A stretch of 64,000 bases of DNA from assembly GCA_965217625.1 (NCBI GenBank), contig OZ244557.1, positions 1-64,000 on the forward strand, written 5' to 3'. Numbering within the stretch: position 1 is the stretch's first letter; each line of letters starts with the position of its first letter. The translations under genes were made by a program, and so were the position numbers. The notes beneath the pieces are model-generated. The model did not search any database. It was given only the letters and a program-made list of their open reading frames with translations, and was not told where the DNA came from. The stretch is from TK10-74A sp965217625 (GTDB lineage Bacteria; Chloroflexota; Dehalococcoidia; Bin125). Below are positions 57,536 through 64,000 of this stretch, piece after piece.

Positions 57536-58021
57536 TCAGTGGTGCTGTCGCTCGCCGCTGGGGTGGATCTCCTGACGCACGGCCGGCTGCCCGTTGGGGT
57601 ACACCCAGTCGTGTGAGTCCAGGTACTCGTTCGCCAGCGACGTCAGCGTCGGCTTGTCGTGGTACAGCTCGTTGGGGTCCCGCACGACGTTGGTGTACGA
57701 GCCCCCGACCTGGATCGCCTCGTAGGGGCAGGCCTCCGCGCAGAGCCCGCAGTACATGCACAGGCGGAAGTCGATCTCGTAGCGCTCCACCAGATAGGAG
57801 CCATCCTCGCGGGGCTGCGTCTGCACCAGGATGCAGCCGTCGGGGCAGGCCTGCGCGCAGGTGCTGCAACCCGTGCAGCGCTCGACGAACCAGACCAGGT
57901 TCGTGCGGGCGCGCGGCGGGATCGGCCGCTCCGTCTCTGGGAACTCGAAGGTCGTGGGCTCCCGCACGAGGTGCTTGATCGTCGTCAGCAAGCCCTTGGC
58001 GATGCCGATCCCGTACGTCAT
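57536..58021 (-). CDS. nuoI: NADH-quinone oxidoreductase subunit I
   Basis: A 161-residue ferredoxin-like subunit with two 4Fe-4S motifs, CTGCSTCAQACP (Cys49, 52, 55, 59) and CMYCGLCAEACP (Cys88, 91, 94, 98), and the N-terminal helix GLLTTIKHLV typical of NuoI. It carries clusters N6a/N6b between NuoG and NuoB. Its ATG overlaps the stop of nuoB (ATGA). Immediately followed by nuoG. Confidence 0.94.
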   Translation of the reverse strand: MTYGIGIAKGLLTTIKHLVREPTTFEFPETERPIPPRARTNLVWFVERCTGCSTCAQACPDGCILVQTQPREDGSYLVERYEIDFRLCMYCGLCAEACPYEAIQVGGSYTNVVRDPNELYHDKPTLTSLANEYLDSHDWVYPNGQPAVRQEIHPSGERQHH

Positions 58022-58761
58022 GAGCCCGGCTCCCCGTGCTTCGGCAGGCCGTGCATCGACTGATAGTTGGTGTCGTGCGGCAGCGCGCCGGTCGTGGCGT
58101 CGCGCTCCAGCCCGCTCACGCTCAGGTAAGGCGGGAAGAGCGATTCCAGCTCGCGACGGATCGGGTCGCCCTCGGGCAGCATCGTCGAGAAGTCGCCGTC
58201 GGGCTCCGGCCGCCGGCGCTCGCCCAGCAGCCCCTCCTCCTTCATGACGTCCTGCAGCAGCATCAGCCCCGACAGCAGCGACTCCGGCCGCGGCGGGCAG
58301 CCCGGCACGTAGACGTCGACCGGCACCACGTTGTTGACCCCCGGCAGCGTGCTGTAGCCGTGCGCGAACGGCCCCCCGATGTTGCTGCACGAGCCCATCG
58401 AGATGACCCACTTGGGCTCGGCCATCTGCAGGTAGATGCGGCGCACGGCCGGCGCCATCTTCCAGGTCACCGTGCCCGCCACGATCATGAGGTCGGCCTG
58501 GCGCGGCGAGGCCCGGAAGACCTCGGCCCCGAAGCGCGCGATGTCGTAGCGGGCGTTCGCGGTCGCGATCATCTCGATCGCGCAGCAGGCCAGCCCGAAC
58601 ATCGCCGGCCACAGCGACGAGCGCCGCGCCCACGTCAGCACGCTGTCCACCTTCGTGATCAGCAGCTGCTGGCGCAGGTCCGACTCGATGTCCGTCACGC
58701 CGCCGGCCGCGCCGGGAGGCGGCTCGACGTTCAGCACCGGGATCGTCTCGCGATCGGCCAC
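58018..58761 (-). CDS. nuoB: NADH-quinone oxidoreductase subunit B
   Basis: A 247-residue NuoB that holds cluster N2, the last electron carrier before quinone. Cys ligands: tandem CC in FGLACCAIEM, Cys in SMGSCSNIGG and Cys in VPGCPPRPE. It is longer than usual by a C-terminal tail of about 70 charged residues. GTG 58761 chosen for GGGGAGG just upstream; GTG 58788 is possible. First gene of nuoB-nuoI-nuoG; nuoC, nuoD and the membrane subunits are not in the window. Confidence 0.92.
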   Translation of the reverse strand: MADRETIPVLNVEPPPGAAGGVTDIESDLRQQLLITKVDSVLTWARRSSLWPAMFGLACCAIEMIATANARYDIARFGAEVFRASPRQADLMIVAGTVTWKMAPAVRRIYLQMAEPKWVISMGSCSNIGGPFAHGYSTLPGVNNVVPVDVYVPGCPPRPESLLSGLMLLQDVMKEEGLLGERRRPEPDGDFSTMLPEGDPIRRELESLFPPYLSVSGLERDATTGALPHDTNYQSMHGLPKHGEPGS

Positions 58762-58830
58762 GCGTCCTCCCCTTGTGAAGTCGGGCACGATGATACCAGC
58801 GCCCCCCGATGGGCGATACCGCCCGGCCGC

Positions 58831-59418
58831 TCACCGCCGCTTCGGACGGTAGTCCGTCGGATCGAGGCACGCGTCGTAGGTCGCCTTGTCGATCCGGACC
58901 CACGTCGTGCCCGGGATCCCTCTCCGTGAGATCCCGCGACCGGCCGGGAAGCAGGATTCGAAGACGAGGCGCCGGCCCTGCGCCGCGGCGATCTCCTTCG
59001 CGAAGCGTACCGCGGGGCCGAAGTCCCAGTCCTGGCTCACGATGATCGCGGCCTCGTACTGTCGGTTGTACGTCGCGCGCACCAAGTCCACGGCCAGGCT
59101 GACATCGACGCCCTTCTCCTGCCCGCCGGCGCTCACGCGGCCCCGATAGACGTAGATCCCCTGGCTCTTCAAGTATCGGATCTTGTTCGACCAGAAGTCG
59201 TGCCAGCGCGCCTCCCAGGCGCCGACGGCCGGATCCGGCACACCGGTGTAGAAGCGAATTGCCGCGAGGCTGCGCCCAGGCGCCCTGGAGACCAAGGCGC
59301 GCGCCAGCTTCTCCACGTCGTAGCTCGGCCGGTCATAGACGGACGGCAAGCTGGAGCCCCACGCTCGCCGCGCCAGGTGGTAGAGATTCTGCCCGTCGAT
59401 GAGGACAATTGTGCGCAT
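58831..59418 (-). CDS. NYN-domain (LabA-like) ribonuclease
   Basis: A 195-residue PIN-like NYN protein. It opens VLIDGQNLYHLARRAW, with the first catalytic Asp, then GVDVSLAVDLVRATYN and IIVSQDWDFGPAVRFA with further acidic residues of the metal site, the LabA/DUF88 pattern. Probably cuts RNA. The start is set at ATG 59418; ATG 59454 is possible. The structured repeat at 59425-59500 lies directly upstream, with a T-rich stretch next to the ATG, so expression may depend on that element. Confidence 0.85.
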   Translation of the reverse strand: MRTIVLIDGQNLYHLARRAWGSSLPSVYDRPSYDVEKLARALVSRAPGRSLAAIRFYTGVPDPAVGAWEARWHDFWSNKIRYLKSQGIYVYRGRVSAGGQEKGVDVSLAVDLVRATYNRQYEAAIIVSQDWDFGPAVRFAKEIAAAQGRRLVFESCFPAGRGISRRGIPGTTWVRIDKATYDACLDPTDYRPKRR

Positions 59419-59424
59419 AAAGAA

Positions 59425-59500
59425 ACACCCGCCCAGGGATATGGCCAAGGCCACTATCCAGCGGGCGGGGAGGAAATGGAGTTCACCCTAGCATCCCCGG
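59425..59500. repeat. Structured intergenic repeat element, copy B
   Basis: Matches copy A (29701-29776) without gaps at about 78%. Its stem is CCCGCCC (59428-59434)/GGGCGGG (59463-59469) and GGATA (59437-59441)/TATCC (59455-59459) around TGGCCAAGGCCAC. One stem pair is C-G in copy A and A-T here. On the minus strand TAGGGT precedes the fold and TGTTTCTTT follows it, ending at the NYN start codon. Confidence 0.65.
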
Positions 59501-59548
59501 CGACGCGTCGTCAAGAATCCTCCCCGCCCCCGCCCCCTCGCGATCCCC

Positions 59549-60712
59549 CTATCCGATCGGCGACAGCGCCCGCAGCCGCTCGATCGCCTCCGGCAGCAAG
59601 CGCCCCACGCGGTCGACCTGCGCCTGCGTGGTGCCCTGCCCCAGCGTCAGCCGCAGCGCCGAGTGCGCCAGGTCGGAATCGACGCCCATCGCCGTCAGCA
59701 CGTGGCTGGGCTCGCTCGACCCCGTCGTGCAGGCCGAGCCGGAGCTCGCCGCGACGCCCTCCATGTCGAGGTGCAGCAGGATGCTTTCGCCCTCGACCCC
59801 GGCGAAGCAGACGCTGAGGTTGTTGGGCAGCCGGCGCGCCATGTCGCCCGGGCCGTTGAGCGAGACGTGCTCGACCCCCTCGCGTAGATGCCGCCAGAGG
59901 CGGTCGCGCAGCCCGCCCACGTGCGCGTTGCGCGACGCCATCTCCGTGTGTGCCAAGTCGAGCGCCGTCGCCAGCGCGACCGCCCCGGCCACGTTCTCGG
60001 TGCCCGCCCGGCGCTCGCCCTCCTGCCCGCCGCCGATGATCAGCGGCGCGAACGGCGTCCGGTGCCGCACGTACAGCGCGCCCGTGCCCTTCGGCCCGTA
60101 GATCTTGTGCGCCGTCAGCGACAGCAGGTCGACGCCCAGCGCGTCGGGCCGGATGTCGATCGCGCCCGCCGCCTGGACGGCGTCGGTGTGCACCAGCGTG
60201 CGCGGGTTGCGCGCCTTCACCGCCGCCGCGATCGCCGCGATCGGCTGCACCGTGCCCACCTCATTATTGGCCGCCATGATCGTGACCAGCGCCGTGTCGT
60301 CGCGGACGGCGTCGGCCGCCGTCGCCGGGTCGACGAAGCCCTCCCCATCGACGGGCAGGATGGTGACCTCCCAGCCCTCCCGCTCGAGCGCCTCCAGCGG
60401 CTCCAGCACCGCGTGGTGCTCGATCGCCGAAGTGATCATGTGCCGCCCCGCCGCCGCCGCCGCCACCCCCCGGATGGCCGCGTTGTCGGCCTCGGTCCCG
60501 CCCGACGTGAAGACGACCTCCCCGGGCGCGCAGCCCAGCCGTCCCGCCACGACGTCGCGCGCCTCGTCGAGCGCCTGCCGGGCGCGCTGCGCCTCGCGGT
60601 AGATGCCCGACGGGTTGCCCCAGCCCTCGCGCAGGATCGGCAGCATCGCCGCGATCACGCGCGGGTCCACGGGCGTCGTCGCCGCATGATCGAGGTACAC
60701 CCGCTCGGACAT
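59549..60712 (-). CDS. Cysteine desulfurase (IscS-like), copy 2
   Basis: A 387-residue PLP-dependent desulfurase: VYLDHAATTPVDP, FTSGGTEADNAAIRG, SAIEHHAVLEPLE, NNEVGTVQPIA, PLP-lysine TAHKIYGPKGTG and active-site loop SSGSACTTGSSEPSHV. It supplies sulfur for Fe-S assembly. ATG 60712 with GAGG upstream. Divergent from an A-type Fe-S carrier gene 166 bp away, which suggests joint control and identifies this copy as the likelier Fe-S-assembly enzyme of the two. Confidence 0.94.
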   Translation of the reverse strand: MSERVYLDHAATTPVDPRVIAAMLPILREGWGNPSGIYREAQRARQALDEARDVVAGRLGCAPGEVVFTSGGTEADNAAIRGVAAAAAGRHMITSAIEHHAVLEPLEALEREGWEVTILPVDGEGFVDPATAADAVRDDTALVTIMAANNEVGTVQPIAAIAAAVKARNPRTLVHTDAVQAAGAIDIRPDALGVDLLSLTAHKIYGPKGTGALYVRHRTPFAPLIIGGGQEGERRAGTENVAGAVALATALDLAHTEMASRNAHVGGLRDRLWRHLREGVEHVSLNGPGDMARRLPNNLSVCFAGVEGESILLHLDMEGVAASSGSACTTGSSEPSHVLTAMGVDSDLAHSALRLTLGQGTTQAQVDRVGRLLPEAIERLRALSPIG

Positions 60713-60878
60713 TGGCGCCTCATCTCCCCCGACGGCCGGGGCCGTCCCATGCAGGATATCCGCTTCGCCGTCGGTGGGTCGCCCCGCGCCCCGCGTCGCT
60801 CCATATCCTCGCCGATAGACCCCTCGCGCCCCCGCTCGATATACTGCCCGCAACCGCCACATTCGAGAAGGATCCGCC

Positions 60879-61265
60879 ATGACGACGATGAACATCCCCG
60901 CCCTGCTGAACGTCACCGACCTCGCCGCCGAGAAGGCCGCCGGCCTGCTCCAGGACAAGGGCTTCGCCGACGGCGCGCTGCGCGTCTTCGTGGTCGGCGG
61001 CGGCTGCAGCGGCTACCAGTACGGCATGGCCCTCGCCACCGAGGCTGAGCCCGGCGACCAGGTGATCGAGACCGGCGGCGTCCGCTTCCTCGTCGACCCC
61101 GACAGCGCGCCGCTGCTGATCGGCGCCCACGTCGACTACGTGGACGACATCATGAAGCAGGGCTTCAGCATCACCAACCCCAACGCCGCCAAGAGTTGCG
61201 CCTGCGGCACCTCGTTCGACACCGCCGACAGCGCCGGCGCGTCGCAGGCCCGCTCCTGCGTCTGA
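60879..61265 (+). CDS. A-type iron-sulfur cluster carrier (IscA/ErpA family)
   Basis: A 128-residue HesB/IscA-type protein with the three conserved Cys: one in VVGGGCSGYQYG and two in SCACGTSF near the C-terminus. It accepts clusters and passes them to targets, such as the nuo subunits encoded nearby. ATG 60879 with AAGG upstream. Divergent from the cysteine desulfurase. Confidence 0.92.
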   Translation: MTTMNIPALLNVTDLAAEKAAGLLQDKGFADGALRVFVVGGGCSGYQYGMALATEAEPGDQVIETGGVRFLVDPDSAPLLIGAHVDYVDDIMKQGFSITNPNAAKSCACGTSFDTADSAGASQARSCV

Positions 61266-61284
61266 GGCGCGCTGCCGCCCTTGG

Positions 61285-61686
61285 TCAGTCCTTCGCCACG
61301 ACCCTGAATGGGACGGTGGCGACGAGTTCGTAGCCCACGTGCAGACCGAACTCGTAGTCACCGAAGTCGTCAATCGCGAGGTCCGGGATCCGGCAGATGA
61401 AGCCTGCGATATCGCGGTCGCCCGGGGACGGTCGCGTGAACTGAGCCGTCGTGCGCGTTATGGCGAATGTGCCATCGGGGCCGAGGAGCCGGAACTCGAC
61501 ATCCTTCCGCCCCGCCTCGTCGACCGAGTACGTGACCCCGATCACGAGGGTCATTTTTGGGATCACCGGGTTCAGCCGGGTGACCGGAATGGTCCTGATC
61601 GGGAAGCCCTCGATCGTCAGTCGGTCGCTGGCGGCTGCGTCCTCCGGCGTGACGGCCCCGCAGAGGAAGGCGAATTGCGATTCCAT
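61285..61686 (-). CDS. DUF6941-like beta-sandwich protein (copy 2)
   Basis: A 133-residue protein beginning MESQFAFLCGAVTPEDAA. Shares with the protein at 17309-17704 the QFAF.C start, a central EAGRKDVEF...GPDG segment, FTRPSPGD, and the end VATVPFRV, the same order of strands. ATG 61686 has GAGGAG about 10 nt upstream and lies inside an overlapping small ORF (61617-61796). Truncated repeats of its 5' end occur upstream at about 61860-62080. The role is unknown. Confidence 0.75.
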   Translation of the reverse strand: MESQFAFLCGAVTPEDAAASDRLTIEGFPIRTIPVTRLNPVIPKMTLVIGVTYSVDEAGRKDVEFRLLGPDGTFAITRTTAQFTRPSPGDRDIAGFICRIPDLAIDDFGDYEFGLHVGYELVATVPFRVVAKD

Positions 61687-61796
61687 TCCTCACGCTCCTC
61701 GGGGCTCAGAATCCGGAGAGTGACGGTCTTGAACTCCATCCCGCCATATGTCGCGGTCGATTCGGCCGGCTCGGACGGCTGAGAGTCGGTGGTCAT
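61617..61796 (-). CDS. Small ORF overlapping the DUF6941-like gene, copy 2 (59 aa)
   Basis: MTTDSQPSEPAESTATYGGM opens a 59-residue frame with LRILSPEEREEWNRN in the middle. AGGAG lies 9 nt before ATG 61796 and TAGGAT (61824-61829) is a likely -10. Its last 70 nt overlap the DUF6941-like gene in another frame, as at 17235. The first 14 residues and the PEE(R/Q)EEW motif recur in the longer protein at 61861-62184, so selection appears to act on this peptide. Confidence 0.6.
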   Translation of the reverse strand: MTTDSQPSEPAESTATYGGMEFKTVTLRILSPEEREEWNRNSPSSAGPSRRRTQPPATD

Positions 61797-61860
61797 GGCT
61801 GCCGGGCTCCTATTCGTGGTCCCATCCTACACGGAAGCAGCAGGCCAAATGCGGCACGCG

Positions 61861-62184
61861 TCAGTCGGTCGCCGACGGCGGCTCCTCCCGATCTGACTCG
61901 TCCCCAGAGGAAGGCGAGTTGCGATCCCATTCCTCTTGCTCCTCGGGCGTGAATAGCCGGACCGGGCCGATCCTCACGAACTGGCCGTAGCCGAACTCCG
62001 CGGTCGATTTGGTGTGCTCGGATGGCGGAGAGTCGGTGGGCGGCGGCAAGGAATGCGGATTGCGATCCCATTCCTCTTGCTCCTCGGGCGTGAATAGCCG
62101 GACCGGGCCGATCCTCACGAACTGGCCGTAGCCGAACTTCGCGGTCGATTCGGGCTGCTCGGACGGCTGAGAGTCGGTGGTCAC
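61861..62184 (-). CDS. Tandemly duplicated small ORF (107 aa, two 47-residue units)
   Basis: The frame begins MTTDSQPSEQPESTAKFGYG and holds two units, each with FGYGQFVRIGPVRLFTPEEQ and EEWDRN, 141 bp apart. It is a fused double version of the small ORF at 61617-61796. In the alternate frame after each unit the first codons of a DUF6941-like gene are visible (MGSQ.AFL), now broken. GTG 62184 has AGGAG upstream and a TAGGCT at 62212-62217. Function unknown. Confidence 0.55.
   Translation of the reverse strand: MTTDSQPSEQPESTAKFGYGQFVRIGPVRLFTPEEQEEWDRNPHSLPPPTDSPPSEHTKSTAEFGYGQFVRIGPVRLFTPEEQEEWDRNSPSSGDESDREEPPSATD
61921..62155 (-). repeat. 141-bp tandem duplication in the small-ORF locus
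   Basis: The stretch from 61921 recurs from 62062 with near identity over more than 80 bp, keeping reading frame. It duplicated the small ORF together with the overlapping start of the DUF6941-like gene. Confidence 0.85.
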
Positions 62185-62214
62185 GACAGCCGGACTCCTG
62201 TTCCTGGCGCCAGC

Positions 62215-62673
62215 CTATACCGAAGAAGCAGCGTTCGGCGCGCCGACGCGTTGCAGCGCCAGCATCGTCTCGATGTCGCGCTCGTGGAGCGAGACGAGCA
62301 CGTCCTCGACGCTGATCGTGCCCCGGAACGGATGCCGAGCCCGCCGCGCCAGCGACCGGTCCGACAGCCCCCACAGCAGCCCGCACGTCTCGTCGCGCGA
62401 CTGCCCGTAGATGCGCGCCAGCTGCCGGACCTCGACCGCCTCCGCGCCCGTCGCCAGCCACTCCGCCGGGTGCAGCGTCAGCTCCTCGCGACCGCGCAGC
62501 AGCTGCTCGAGATGCCAGCCGCCGGCCCGCTCCTGCAGCGCCAACTCCCACGCGATCTCGAGCACCTCCGCCGCCGCCGCCGGCCGATCGCCGCGCGCCG
62601 CGGCGAACAGCGCCTCTTGCACCTCGCCGCCGCCCTCGCGCAGCGCCTTCAGCAGCCAGCTCGCCCGATCCAC
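62215..62673 (-). CDS. DinB-superfamily protein
   Basis: A 152-residue four-helix protein like DinB/YfiT-type: AWELALQERAGGWHLEQLLRG (His ligand), LSDRSLARRARHPFRGTISV (the usual HP..G turn) and VSLHERDIETMLALQRV (second His). DinB-type proteins are metal-dependent, often thiol or hydrolase enzymes. GTG 62673 chosen because GAGGGGGATGGG lies upstream. Weak family similarity but the motif order fits. Confidence 0.65.
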   Translation of the reverse strand: MDRASWLLKALREGGGEVQEALFAAARGDRPAAAAEVLEIAWELALQERAGGWHLEQLLRGREELTLHPAEWLATGAEAVEVRQLARIYGQSRDETCGLLWGLSDRSLARRARHPFRGTISVEDVLVSLHERDIETMLALQRVGAPNAASSV

Positions 62674-62813
62674 CGTCCCATCCCCCTCTGTCCCGACGGC
62701 CCCCGACCGGCGGGGCCGTATTGCGGCACAGCCCCATTCTGACACAGCCGACCCTCGCCCGTTGCAGCCGCCCGCTACGATGCCGCTCGCAGGCAGACGA
62801 CAGGAGGCCGCGC

Positions 62814-63023
62814 GTGCGCACCGAACTCTGGGAGTCCGACCCCTTCACCGAGAAGCGCCAGTCCCGCATCGACACGCTGGACAGCGACTACCGCTGGCAG
62901 AAGGGCGACGTCATCGTCGACAACCGCGGCGGGGCGCACGACCGCTTCCGCGTGATCCACGTGCAGGTGCAGCTGCACGACGACGGCCTGCGGCGCACCA
63001 TCCTCGCGCTGCGGCTCGACTAG
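62814..63023 (+). CDS. Small hypothetical protein upstream of uracil-DNA glycosylase
   Basis: A 69-residue protein (starting RTELWESDPFTEKRQSRIDT after the initiator; end VQVQLHDDGLRRTILALRLD). GTG 62814 has AGGAGG upstream and TACGAT (62776-62781) as probable -10. Its TAG overlaps the GTG of the glycosylase gene by one base, so it is cotranslated with it. It looks like a small beta-rich domain; no family recognised. Confidence 0.65.
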   Translation: MRTELWESDPFTEKRQSRIDTLDSDYRWQKGDVIVDNRGGAHDRFRVIHVQVQLHDDGLRRTILALRLD

Positions 63024-63634
63024 TGCCCGGCCCGGCCGCCCGGTTGGCCGCCCTCGAGCGCCGCGCCAAGGCCTGCCGCCGCTGCCCCGCCGTCGCCGCA
63101 GGCAGCGCCGTGATCGGGCCGCGCAACGGCCCCGTCCCGGCCGATCTGCTGTTCGTCGCCGAGGCGCCCGGCTACCTGGGGGCGCTGCGCACCGGCGTCC
63201 CGCTGACCAGCGACCGCTCGGGGAAGAACTTCCGCGCCTACTGCGCCGCCGCCGGCATCGACGCCGAGGCCGCCTTCATCTGCAACGCCGTGCTCTGCCA
63301 CCCGCGCGCCCCCGACGGCCGCAACCGCACGCCGCGCGCCTCCGAGGTCGCCGCCTGCAACGACTTCCTGGCCGGGATCATCGGCCTGGCCGACCCGCTG
63401 GTCGTCGTGGCGCTGGGCCGCGTTGCGCTCGACGCGCTGGCCCGCATCGCCCCGCACGGCCTGCGCCTCGGCCCCGGCGATGCCGGCCGGCCGGTCGCCT
63501 GGCGGGGTCGACGGCTGGTCGCGCTGTATCACCCCTCGGGCCAGACGCTGGGACGCCGCTCCCGCGCGCAGCAGATCGACGACTACCGCGCCGTCGGCCG
63601 CGCCCTCGCCGAGGCCCGCGCCGCCCGCGACTGA
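63023..63634 (+). CDS. Uracil-DNA glycosylase family protein (family 4/5-like)
   Basis: A 203-residue UDG: an early C..C pair (CRRCPAV), motif A-like LLFVAEAPGYLGA, then SGKNFRAYCAAAGID, ICNAVLCHP (with two more Cys for a 4Fe-4S cluster), VVALGRVALDAL and the C-terminal ALYHPSGQ with the catalytic-loop His. It removes uracil from DNA. GTG start coupled to the small upstream gene. Conserved Asp/Asn of family 4 in the first motif is replaced (EAPG retained), so subfamily is open. Confidence 0.88.
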   Translation: MPGPAARLAALERRAKACRRCPAVAAGSAVIGPRNGPVPADLLFVAEAPGYLGALRTGVPLTSDRSGKNFRAYCAAAGIDAEAAFICNAVLCHPRAPDGRNRTPRASEVAACNDFLAGIIGLADPLVVVALGRVALDALARIAPHGLRLGPGDAGRPVAWRGRRLVALYHPSGQTLGRRSRAQQIDDYRAVGRALAEARAARD

Positions 63635-63723
63635 CCCGCACGTTGCGCCGCCGCGGGATATGCTGCGCCCGCGAAACGAACCCCCCTGCGACGAGCCCCC
63701 ATGAAAGCAACCGAGGCGGGCGC

Positions 63724-64000
63724 ATCGAGACCGACACCCTCCCCTACACGCTCTACCTGATCCTCGCCGAGCTCTCCCTCGGCGGCCTGCTCGCCATGCA
63801 GTTCGTCGACCTGCGCGGCGCCGCCACGCGCGGCTTCATCAAGGCCACGATGATCATGCTGCCCCTGCTGCTGGGCCTCACCTTCTGGGTCGCCTTCACG
63901 CTGCACGGCGACGTCGCCGAGGGCTACCGCATCGACGCCGCTCCCCGCGACGCCATCGTCGTGCTGCTCGGCCTGATGACCGCCGGCAGCGTCGTGCACA
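63724..64000 (+). CDS. 5' part of a membrane-protein gene (cut by window end)
   Basis: An open frame of more than 90 codons with strong coding bias: TLYLILAELSLGGLLAMQFV, then IKATMIMLPLLLGLTFWVAF and a third hydrophobic run, giving about three membrane helices. No ATG, GTG or TTG is found in phase near its 5' end; the ATG at 63701 is in another frame and stops after 19 codons. A frameshift error near 63701-63724 or a non-standard ATC start after GAGG are both possible. Family not recognised. Confidence 0.55.
   Translation, partial: METDTLPYTLYLILAELSLGGLLAMQFVDLRGAATRGFIKATMIMLPLLLGLTFWVAFTLHGDVAEGYRIDAAPRDAIVVLLGLMTAGSVVH

Overview
The window is about 70% GC, gene-dense, and mostly ordinary bacterial chromosome interrupted by small accessory cassettes. 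The mixture of a tRNA-Pro(GGG), leaderless-looking promoters, PaREP1/HEPN proteins, DUF2277, a class D/E-type sortase, paired phytanoyl-CoA dioxygenases, CaiB-type CoA transferase and ADP-forming acyl-CoA synthetase subunits best fits a Chloroflexota lineage (Dehalococcoidia/SAR202-like or Thermomicrobia-like). This is inference from gene content; no 16S rRNA or ribosomal protein is present to settle it.

Layout. 0-7.2 kb (+): end of an unidentified gene, DUF3500, an acidic-repeat lipoprotein, an acyl-CoA synthetase overlapping a ketopantoate-reductase-like gene, DUF2277, and a sortase behind a long structured leader. 7.2-10.8 kb: two PaREP1/HEPN paralogues bracket an acyl-CoA carboxylase carboxyltransferase (-) and a second ketopantoate-reductase-like gene (+). 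10.8-15.8 kb (-): a TPP riboswitch precedes a thiamine ABC transporter operon (thiB-thiP-thiQ), followed by a small protein/retropepsin-like protease pair. 15.9-19.6 kb: SDR, a HigBA-type locus with truncated toxin, a small ORF overlapping a DUF6941-like gene, a CoA transferase and YqgE. 19.7-25.9 kb (+): peptide-type ABC binding lipoprotein, two PhyH dioxygenases and two permeases, without ATPase genes. 25.9-29.9 kb: MFS transporter and a likely defence segment (HsdR-N nuclease fused to a RAMA-like domain; TIR-like effector) with a strong sigma70 promoter.

29.9-40.7 kb: second carboxyltransferase (-), aldo/keto reductase (+), tRNA-Pro (-), then a minus-strand block acdB-acdA-cysteine desulfurase-pth-mfd. 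40.8-48.2 kb: HicBA-like pair, excisionase-like HTH protein, pyrE, acetyl-CoA synthetase, solitary HicB, rhodanese, DUF4352 and HAD genes. 48.2-54.1 kb: zinc-ribbon proteins, a second small protein/retropepsin pair, a RusA-like plus nuclease/HEPN pair, Lon-N protein, hisG and a ferritin-VIT1 iron exporter. 54.4-61.3 kb: coiled-coil membrane protein, nuoB-nuoI-nuoG, NYN nuclease, a second cysteine desulfurase divergent from an A-type Fe-S carrier. 61.3-64 kb: second DUF6941 locus with tandemly duplicated leader ORFs, DinB-like protein, uracil-DNA glycosylase and a truncated membrane-protein gene.

The genes suggest acyl-CoA and carboxylic-acid metabolism fed by ABC uptake, with housekeeping repair and Fe-S assembly. 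The most unusual signals are: two accessory nuclease cassettes of nearly equal span (about 1.28 kb) flanked by duplicated ends of the neighbouring core gene; a conserved small ORF overlapping DUF6941 genes at two loci; two DUF5678-like/retropepsin pairs; a 76-bp structured repeat in two places; and five genes whose -10 hexamer lies exactly 6 nt before the start codon.
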